From Streptomyces sp. NBC_00259 (lineage in GTDB: Bacteria; Actinomycetota; Actinomycetes; Streptomycetales; Streptomycetaceae), in the NCBI RefSeq assembly GCF_036181745.1, contig NZ_CP108080.1:6389501-6453500 (forward strand): 64,000 nucleotides of DNA, in the 5' to 3' direction. Below, piece after piece: positions 44,210 through 50,802 of the stretch. A program made the translations under genes and the position numbers. Below the pieces are notes generated by a model, which searched no databases, was not told where the DNA came from, and saw nothing but the letters and a program-made list of their open reading frames with translations. Within the stretch, counting starts at the first letter, position 1, and each line of letters opens with the position of its first letter.

Positions 44210-44267
44210 GGGGTCCTCCAGGGGATGTGGGCAGGGGGTAACACGCACCGGTCGGGAGCGGTCGAGC

Positions 44268-44308
44268 CAGAGTGTACTGTAATGGTAATCATTTTCATTA
44301 ACACTCTG
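44268..44308. promoter_or_regulatory. Zur box in the divergent promoter region, inside a larger inverted repeat
   Basis: TGGTAATCATTTTCA at 44283-44297 (TGAAAATGATTACCA on the other strand) closely matches the actinobacterial Zur box (TGAAAATGATTTTCA type). Outer arms CAGAGTGT (44268-44275) and ACACTCTG (44301-44308) are exact inverted repeats centred within two bases of the box. It serves the binding-protein operon leftward and the MFS gene rightward. Zur represses when zinc is sufficient. A Fur-type site is the alternative; no DmdR/IdeR-type iron box is seen. Confidence 0.75.
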
Positions 44309-44344
44309 CTGTGGCAGACCGCACGCCGGAACAGGAGCCTCACC

Positions 44345-45619
44345 GTGCCGACTTCGCCCGCACCGACCGACCTCAGGCAGGAACCACCGCTGAAGCGGCC
44401 GTCCGTCCTGCGCGACACCGCGTTCCTGCGCCTCTGGTCCGGCACCACCGCATCGGGACTCGCGACCTGGGCCCTGCCGTTCGTCCTCGGGCTCGCGGTG
44501 CTCGACCGGTCGCTCACCCCCGCCGGCCTCGGCCTGGTGCTCGCCGCCCGAACCGCCGGATTCCTCGTGGCGGTGGCGGTCGGCGGAGTGCTGGCCGACC
44601 GCCACTCCCGCCGCGCCGTCGTGCTGTGGTCGGCCCTCGCCGCCGCGGTCGCGGCCCCGCTGCTCGCCGCGGGACTCGGGCGCTCACTGCCGCTGATGGC
44701 CGCCGCCGCGGCTCTCGCCGGTGCCGGTCAGGGCGCGTGCCGGCCGGCGTTCCAGGCCCTGACCGCCGAGGTCGTCGACGCCGGCCGCAGGCAGCAGGCC
44801 AACGCCGCGATGACGCTGGCCGTCCGGGTCAGCGCCCTGGCCGGGCCCGCGCTGACGGCGCTGCTCGCCGTGGTCCTCGACATCGCGGCGCTGCTGCTGG
44901 GCATCGGGCTGCTCTGGCTCGTGGCGGCACTCGTCCCCGGCCGGGGCGTCACCGGCGCACCGGCGCCATCGGCGGAACGCGCCTCGTTCCGTGCGGAGTT
45001 CATGGAAGGGATACGTGAGGCCCGCAGGCACCCCTGGTTCGTCGCCGGTCTCGCCGCGCTCACCGCGGTCATCGCCACGGGCTACTCCGCCACGGGAGTC
45101 GCGCTGCCGCTCATCAGCCGGGACCGTTACGGCAGCGAGGTCGTCCTCGCCGCAGCCACCACCGCGTACACCGTCGGCGCCCTCGCCGGAGCCCTGCTCA
45201 TCGCCCGCTGGCGGCCGCGCGCGCAGGGCCGGGCGGCCCTCGCCGGGCTGGCCGCCTACGGGGTCGCCCCGCTCAGCCTCATGCTGCCGGTGCATCCCGC
45301 CGTGGTCGTCGCCGCCTACGCCGTGGCCGGGATCGGCATCGAACTGTTCAACGTGCCCTGGTTCACCGCCACTCAGCGCGAGGTGGAGCCCGGCAAGCTG
45401 GCGCGTGTCTCCTCGCTGGACTTCATGCTGTCCTACGGGCTGGCCCCCGTCGGGCTCGCGCTCATCGCCCCCGCCATCGGCGCGTTCGGCGCCGCACCGG
45501 TCCTCGGTGCCTGCGCCCTGATCTGCTTCCTCGTCCCGGCCCTCGCGGCCCTGGTGCCCACGTCCCGCCACTTCTCGCGCGCCGCACCGGCGGAGCGGGC
45601 AGCGGACGGCGGGCGCTGA
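44345..45619 (+). CDS. EntS-like MFS exporter, divergent from the metal operon
   Basis: 424 residues from a GTG preceded by AGGAG at seven bases. About 12 hydrophobic helices; FLRLWSGTTASGLATWALPF, GGVLADRHSRRAVVLWSAL, GAGQGACRPAFQALTAEVV and NVPWFTATQREVEPGKLARV match the MFS_3 group that includes the enterobactin exporter EntS. It shares its promoter region and the Zur box with the divergent importer/biosynthesis operon. I infer that it exports the metallophore. Simple drug efflux is the alternative. Confidence 0.85.
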   Translation: MPTSPAPTDLRQEPPLKRPSVLRDTAFLRLWSGTTASGLATWALPFVLGLAVLDRSLTPAGLGLVLAARTAGFLVAVAVGGVLADRHSRRAVVLWSALAAAVAAPLLAAGLGRSLPLMAAAAALAGAGQGACRPAFQALTAEVVDAGRRQQANAAMTLAVRVSALAGPALTALLAVVLDIAALLLGIGLLWLVAALVPGRGVTGAPAPSAERASFRAEFMEGIREARRHPWFVAGLAALTAVIATGYSATGVALPLISRDRYGSEVVLAAATTAYTVGALAGALLIARWRPRAQGRAALAGLAAYGVAPLSLMLPVHPAVVVAAYAVAGIGIELFNVPWFTATQREVEPGKLARVSSLDFMLSYGLAPVGLALIAPAIGAFGAAPVLGACALICFLVPALAALVPTSRHFSRAAPAERAADGGR

Positions 45620-45632
45620 GCGGTGACCGGGG

Positions 45633-46088
45633 TCAGCCGTCCACCGGCAGCCCGCGCGGCTCCTTGATCCGCTTCATGATGATCTGGGAGTTGACCTCGG
45701 TGACCCCGGACAGCGCGGTCAGCCGCTCGATCCACAGCCGTTCGTAGGCGCGCAGATCCGCCACGGCGATACGCAGCAGGCATCCCGGGCTGCCGAAGAG
45801 CCGGTACGCCTCGACGACATCCGGGATGTCCTGGAGGGCGGACTCGAACGCCTCGACCACCTCGCGGTCCCGCTTCACCTCGATGGAGACCAGCACCTCG
45901 AAGGCCCGGCCCACCGCGTCGGGGTCGATGACCGCCCGGTAGCCCTGGATCACACCGTCCTGCTCCAGCTGCCGGACCCGCCGCATGCACGGCGACGGCG
46001 TGAGGCCCACCCGCTGGGCCAGCTCCTGATTGCTCAGCCGGCCATCGTCCTGGAGCTCACGCAAGATAGCCCTGTCGATCTCATCCAT
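45633..46088 (-). CDS. Lrp/AsnC-family regulator
   Basis: 151 residues from the ATG at 46088. The helix-turn-helix is MDEIDRAILRELQDDGRLS then NQELAQRVGLTPSPCMRRV; the RAM effector domain follows (VLVSIEVKRDREVVEAFE, EAYRLFGSPGCLLRIAV). It diverges from the asparaginase gene. Lrp/AsnC regulators sense amino acids, and the neighbouring asparagine/aspartate catabolic genes suggest one of those as ligand. Its 3' end lies 13 bases from the convergent MFS gene. Confidence 0.93.
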   Translation of the reverse strand: MDEIDRAILRELQDDGRLSNQELAQRVGLTPSPCMRRVRQLEQDGVIQGYRAVIDPDAVGRAFEVLVSIEVKRDREVVEAFESALQDIPDVVEAYRLFGSPGCLLRIAVADLRAYERLWIERLTALSGVTEVNSQIIMKRIKEPRGLPVDG

Positions 46089-46140
46089 GGCGCAATTATC
46101 CACCACGCGCGTCGGAAGCCTGGGCTGAAATCGCGATCCG

Positions 46141-46171
46141 ATTGCGTACTGCACCTTCTATCATTGCGTAC
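46141..46171. promoter_or_regulatory. Repeated ATTGCGTAC, candidate AsnC-type site
   Basis: ATTGCGTAC at 46141-46149 recurs at 46163-46171, a 22-bp period (two helical turns), between the divergent Lrp and asparaginase genes. Phased half-sites are usual for Lrp-type octamers. Confidence 0.5.
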
Positions 46172-46296
46172 GACTGCTCCGGCCACCTCCGGATCAGCCA
46201 TGGGGCGCAGCTCGGCCGGCGCCAAGAGCGACCGCCGGGCCGCGTGCCCCGTCGGATACGCCGCCTCACTGCGGCAAGGGACGAGGAGAGGGCACT

Positions 46297-47319
46297 GTGG
46301 GACGGATCGTCGTCATCAGCACCGGTGGGACGATAGCCAGCCGCTGGCAGGGGTCGGGGTTCGCCGCCGACGCGCACGGCCGTGAGGTCATGGCGACCGC
46401 CGCCGTGCCCGAGGGCGTCGCCATCGAGGTCGTCGACCTGTTCAGCGTGAACAGCCCGCGCCTCACCACCCACCACCAGCTGACCCTGCTCCACACGGTG
46501 CACGAGGTGCTCACCAACCCGAACGTGGACGGCATCGTCGTCACCCATGGCACCGACACCCTGGAGGAGTCCGCGTTCCTGGTCGACCTCCACCACGACG
46601 ACCCCCGCCCGGTGGTCTTCACGGGCGCGCAGCTCCCGCTCGACGCGACCGACGGCGACGGACCGGGCAATCTCCACGACGCGCTGCTGACCGCCGCGAC
46701 GACGTCCGGTCTGGGCGTCGTCGTCGCCTTCGACGGCAAGCTGCACCCGGCCCGCGGCACCGTCAAGACACAGACGCTCGCCCCCGACGCCTTCGGCGAC
46801 CCGTCCGGCGCCCGCATCGGGAACATCGGCTTCGGCCGGGTCTCCGTGCTGCGTCAGCCGCAGCGCCGGGCCCCGCTGGCCCTGCCCGGCATCCCCGGCA
46901 TCGCGCCGCGCGTCGACATGGTGATGCACCACGCCGACGCCGACCCGCTGCTGCTGAACGCGGCCGTGGACGCGGGGGCCGAGGGCATCGTCCTGGTGGC
47001 CACGGGCGCCGGCAACGCGACCCCCGACTTCGTCGAGGCCGTCTCCGCCGCCACCGCCCGCGGTGTGCTCGTCGCCCTCACCACCAGGGTCCAGGCCGGG
47101 CCCGTCACCGAGATCTACACCCACGGCGGCGCGGTCGACCTCGTGGCCGCGGGCGCCGTGCCGACCGGAACGCTCCGCGCCGGCCAGGCCCGTATCGCCG
47201 TACTCAGCGCCCTGCTCGCCACCACCGACCCGCGCGAGCGGGACCGGGTGCTGCGCCACGCGCTCGGCGAGGAGATGCCCTGCGGCGCCCGCCCGGCGGC
47301 GGAACTCGTCGAGGCATGA
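46297..47319 (+). CDS. L-asparaginase
   Basis: 340 residues, GTG start after GAGGAGAG. Active-site Thr motifs are both present: GRIVVISTGGTIASR (first Thr) and GIVVTHGTDTLEES (second, TxDT). Other blocks are FTGAQLPLDATDGDGPGNL and GIVLVATGAGNATPDF. No signal peptide, so cytoplasmic. It hydrolyses asparagine to aspartate and ammonia. The aspartase gene follows 113 bases later, giving a two-step route to fumarate as in the ansAB operon of Bacillus. Confidence 0.95.
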   Translation: MGRIVVISTGGTIASRWQGSGFAADAHGREVMATAAVPEGVAIEVVDLFSVNSPRLTTHHQLTLLHTVHEVLTNPNVDGIVVTHGTDTLEESAFLVDLHHDDPRPVVFTGAQLPLDATDGDGPGNLHDALLTAATTSGLGVVVAFDGKLHPARGTVKTQTLAPDAFGDPSGARIGNIGFGRVSVLRQPQRRAPLALPGIPGIAPRVDMVMHHADADPLLLNAAVDAGAEGIVLVATGAGNATPDFVEAVSAATARGVLVALTTRVQAGPVTEIYTHGGAVDLVAAGAVPTGTLRAGQARIAVLSALLATTDPRERDRVLRHALGEEMPCGARPAAELVEA

Positions 47320-47432
47320 CCGCTGTTCCGGGCCCGGCCGTCCGCGTCCCGCCCCGCCACCGTGCCCCACTCCCTCCCCACCCTCCGCCTCGCCCTTCCG
47401 CGTACGCGCCCGACAGGAGAGTCCGTACCGCC

Positions 47433-48881
47433 ATGCCCAAGCACGACCACGACCGCCCCGAAGCACCCGGCGAGTTCCGCAGCGAGCACGATCTGCTCGG
47501 CGACCGCGACGTCCCGGCGGACGCCTACTACGGCATCCACACCCTGCGGGCGGTGGAGAACTTCCCCATCACCGGCACCAAGGTCTCGTCCTACCCCGAC
47601 CTCGTCACGGCCCTCGCGTGCGTCAAGCAGGCCGCGGCCCTCGCCAACCGTGAACTCGGGCTGCTGGACGGCCGCAAGGCCGACGCGATCGTGGCCGCCT
47701 GCGAGGAGATCCGGGGCGGCAAGCTGCACGACGAGTTCGTGGTCGACGTGATCCAGGGCGGCGCGGGCACCTCGACGAACATGAACGCCAACGAGGTCAT
47801 CGCCAACCGCGCCCTGGAACTCCTCGGCCACCGCAAGGGCGACTACACGAGTCTGCACCCGCTGGAGGACGTCAACGCGGGCCAGAGCACCAACGACGTC
47901 TACCCGACCGCCGTCAAGGTCGCGCTCGACCTCACCGCCCACCGGCTGCTGGACGCCATGGACGTGCTGCGCTCCGCGTTCGAGGCGAAGGCGGCGGAGT
48001 TCGCGGACGTCCTGAAGATGGGCCGCACCCAACTGCAGGACGCGGTGCCCATGACCCTGGGCCAGGAGTTCGCGACGTACGCCGTCATGCTCGGCGAGGA
48101 CCACAGGCGGCTCACCGAGGCACGCGCGCTGATCCACGAGATCAACCTCGGCGGTACGGCGATCGGTACGGGACTCAACGCCCATCCCCGCTACGCGGCA
48201 CTGGCCACCGGGCACCTGCGGACCGTGACCGGCCTGCCGCTGACGGTCGCCGACGACCTCGTCGAGGCCACCCAGGACGCCGGCGCGTTCGTCCAGCTGT
48301 CCGGCGTGCTGAAGCGGATCGCGGTCAAGCTCTCCAAGACGTGCAACGACCTGCGGCTGCTGTCCTGCGGGCCGAGGGCCGGCTTCGCCGAGATCAACCT
48401 TCCCCCGGTACAGGCCGGTTCGAGCATCATGCCCGGCAAGGTCAACCCCGTCGTTCCCGAGGTGGTCAACCAGATCGCGTTCGAGGTCATCGGCAACGAC
48501 ATGACCGTGACCATGGCCGCCGAGGCGGGCCAGCTCCAGCTGAACGCCTTCGAACCGATCATCGCCCACAGCCTGCTGAAGAGCCTCACCCATCTGCGGG
48601 CCGGCTGTCTGACCCTCGCCGAGCGCTGCGTCACCGGCATCACGGCCAACCGCGAGCACCTCGCCGGCCTCGTCGCCCGCTCCATCGGCCTGGCGACCGC
48701 GCTGAACCCGCACATCGGCTACGAACAGGCCACCGCCGTCGCCCAGGAGGCACTCAGGACGGGCCGCAGCGTCCAGGAACTCGTCCTCGACAAGGGCCTG
48801 CTGACCGAGGACGAACTCCGGCGCATCCTCCTGCCGGACAACCTCGCGCGCCCGCACCTGCACACCGCCGCCGAGGGGTAG
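47433..48881 (+). CDS. aspA: Aspartate ammonia-lyase (aspartase)
   Basis: 482 residues, close to the usual 470. I use the ATG at 47433, which follows GGAGAG. The N-terminal DLLGDRDVPADAYYGIHTLR, the GGAGTSTNMNANEV and ATQDAGAFVQLSG blocks, and the fumarase/aspartase signature GSSIMPGKVNP are all present. It deaminates aspartate to fumarate and ammonia. Gene order with the asparaginase and the divergent Lrp regulator suggests induction by asparagine or aspartate. Confidence 0.95.
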   Translation: MPKHDHDRPEAPGEFRSEHDLLGDRDVPADAYYGIHTLRAVENFPITGTKVSSYPDLVTALACVKQAAALANRELGLLDGRKADAIVAACEEIRGGKLHDEFVVDVIQGGAGTSTNMNANEVIANRALELLGHRKGDYTSLHPLEDVNAGQSTNDVYPTAVKVALDLTAHRLLDAMDVLRSAFEAKAAEFADVLKMGRTQLQDAVPMTLGQEFATYAVMLGEDHRRLTEARALIHEINLGGTAIGTGLNAHPRYAALATGHLRTVTGLPLTVADDLVEATQDAGAFVQLSGVLKRIAVKLSKTCNDLRLLSCGPRAGFAEINLPPVQAGSSIMPGKVNPVVPEVVNQIAFEVIGNDMTVTMAAEAGQLQLNAFEPIIAHSLLKSLTHLRAGCLTLAERCVTGITANREHLAGLVARSIGLATALNPHIGYEQATAVAQEALRTGRSVQELVLDKGLLTEDELRRILLPDNLARPHLHTAAEG

Positions 48882-49770
48882 ACCGGGCGGACGCCCTGCG
48901 CGCGGCCTGTTCCTCGGCGCACGCGCCGTGCCCGAGACCCGCTCGCAGCGGCCCGAGCCCGTCGACGTCGCCGGCACCCTGCTCCTCGCCACCACGCTGC
49001 TGACGCTGCTCGCACCGCTGACCGAGGGGCGCGCCACGGGCCGGCCCCTGTGGACCTGGCTGTCCCTCGCCGCGTTCCCGTTCTCGGCGTACGCCTTCTA
49101 CCGCGTGGAGCTCCGGGCCGACCGGAAGGGCCGTACGCCGCTGGTGCCGCCGAGCCTGTTCCGGCTGCTGTCGCTGCGGCGCGGACTCGTCATGATCGTG
49201 CCGTTCTCGATCGGCTTCAGCGGCTTCATGTTCGTCATCGCCGTGGCGCTGCAGCAGGGCGCGCGGCTCGGCCCGGTCTCCGCGGGACTCACGCTCGTGC
49301 CGATGGCGGTCGGCTTCTTCGCCGCATCGCTGGCGGGCCCGCGGTTCGTGGCCCGGTACGGCACCCGGGTGGTGACCGCCGGCGGACTCGTCCAGGACCT
49401 CGGCGTCGCCCTGATCGCCCTCGCCACCTGGCGGGACTGGCCGCACCTGGGTGTCCTGCCACTGATGCCGGGAGTCGCGGTGGCCGGCCTGGGCCAGGCC
49501 CTCCAGCTCCCCGTCCTCTTCCGGATCGTCCTCTCCGAGGTGCCCGCGGACCGGGCCGGAGTGGGCGGCGGAGTCATGATCACCACCCAGCAGTCGGCTC
49601 TCGCCCTCGGCGTCGCCACCCTCGGCTCCCTGTTCCTCGGCCTGGTTCCCGCGCTGGGCATGCGCGACGCGCTGGTGACGACGCTGCTGGTGCAGCTCGC
49701 GGGCATCGCGCTGACGGTGCTGCTGAGCCTGCGGCTGCCGAGGCGGATCCTCGATCAGGCCGCACCGTAG
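48882..49770 (+). pseudogene. 5'-truncated DHA2-type MFS transporter
   Basis: The frame is open right after the aspA stop and its first residues (RGLFLGARAVPETRSQRP) correspond to the middle of a 14-helix MFS drug exporter, normally about residue 190-210. Only the second half remains (about 290 residues, helices 7-14, including LVPPSLFRLLSLRRGLV, FMFVIAVALQQGARLGP and GGGVMITTQQSALALG). A start could only be the GTG at 48928. The missing front half and the immediate abutment on aspA indicate a deletion. A degraded remnant is most likely; a functional half-transporter is improbable. Confidence 0.75.
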
Positions 49771-50054
49771 CGGCTGCCGGGGCGCGGCAGGCCCGGACGG
49801 CCGCGGAGCGTCGTGGCGTCGTAGGCGGTGCGCTCGTCACCGGCATCGACGCCGGTGCCGGGATGCTCGCGTCGGCCGGGCGGCGGTTCGGTGCCGACGT
49901 AGCCCTGCCCGTGGTCACGTAGCCGGGGAACTGCAATTGACTACCCTGACATTTGCCGCATAACGACAGGAACAGGTGTCCTTTCGTCGAGGGCGAGGCC
50001 CCACGCCCCCACACACAAACGATGTGCGGACCAGCCCAGTGACGGAGTGAACCC
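49771..50054. other. Intergenic region with a candidate SDR promoter
   Basis: TTGACT (49937-49942), 18 bases, TAACGA (49961-49966) may be the promoter of the SDR gene. The part before it keeps one frame open (GIDAGAGMLASAGRRFG) but has no start or family likeness and may be debris from the deletion next to the MFS remnant. Confidence 0.4.
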
Positions 50055-50774
50055 ATGACCCGCAGGCGAGTACTCATCACGGGCGCGTCCAAGGGCATCG
50101 GCCGCGCCCTCGCCGAGGAGTTGGCAGGAGACGGCCATACTCCCGTGGGCATCGCCCGCAGCGCACCGCAGTCCTTTCCCGGCGAGTTCCACGAAGCCGA
50201 CCTCGCCGACCGTGCGGCCACCGATCAGGTCCTGCGGGACGTGCTGGACGCGGGGCCGGTCGACGCCGTGGTCAACAATGTGGGGACGGTGCGACCCGCG
50301 CCCGTCGGGGAGGTCGCCCTGTCCGACCTCGACGCGGTTCTCGACATGAACGTGCGCACCGCGGTCCAGATCGTCCAGGCCGTCCTGCCGGGCATGCTCG
50401 AACGGTCCTGGGGCCGCGTGGTGAACGTCACCAGCCTGGTCACCCTGGGGTTGCCCGATCGCACGTCCTACGGTGCGGCCAAGGCCGCCATGGAGTTCCT
50501 GACGAGAGGCTGGGCCGGAGAGCTCGCCGCGCACGGGATCACCGTCAACGCCGTCGCCCCGGGCCCCACCGACACCGAGTTGTTCCGGAAGAACAACCCG
50601 CCCGGGTCGGCCGGAGCCGCCCGCTACCTGGCGGGTGTTCCCATGGGAAGGTTCGGGCGCCCGGACGAACTCGCCGCCGCCATCGCCTTCCTGCTCTCCG
50701 AGAAGGCGGGTTTCATCACCGGCCAGATCCTGCGCGTCGACGGCGGTGCGAGCATCGGCCGCAACAGTGCCTGA
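50055..50774 (+). CDS. Short-chain dehydrogenase/reductase
   Basis: 239 residues. Classical SDR: TGASKGIG cofactor motif near residue 9, NNVGTV (usual NNAG), catalytic Ser in VTSLVTLG and YGAAK with Tyr/Lys, and the C-terminal GQILRVDGGAS. NADP(H)-dependent oxidoreductase of unknown substrate, resembling FabG-type 3-oxoacyl reductases. It stands alone, convergent with the Pls-like gene. Confidence 0.92.
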   Translation: MTRRRVLITGASKGIGRALAEELAGDGHTPVGIARSAPQSFPGEFHEADLADRAATDQVLRDVLDAGPVDAVVNNVGTVRPAPVGEVALSDLDAVLDMNVRTAVQIVQAVLPGMLERSWGRVVNVTSLVTLGLPDRTSYGAAKAAMEFLTRGWAGELAAHGITVNAVAPGPTDTELFRKNNPPGSAGAARYLAGVPMGRFGRPDELAAAIAFLLSEKAGFITGQILRVDGGASIGRNSA

Positions 50775-50802
50775 ATCCGTGGCCCGGTGCCCCGCGCCTG
50801 CC

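Noticed and set aside
44283..44297. Iron (DmdR/IdeR) box
   Set aside because: The iron box of this group is TTAGGTTAGGCTAACC-like; the sequence here matches the Zur pattern instead.
49771..49922. Small gene after the MFS remnant
   Set aside because: Open frame without start codon, ribosome site or recognisable family; more likely debris.
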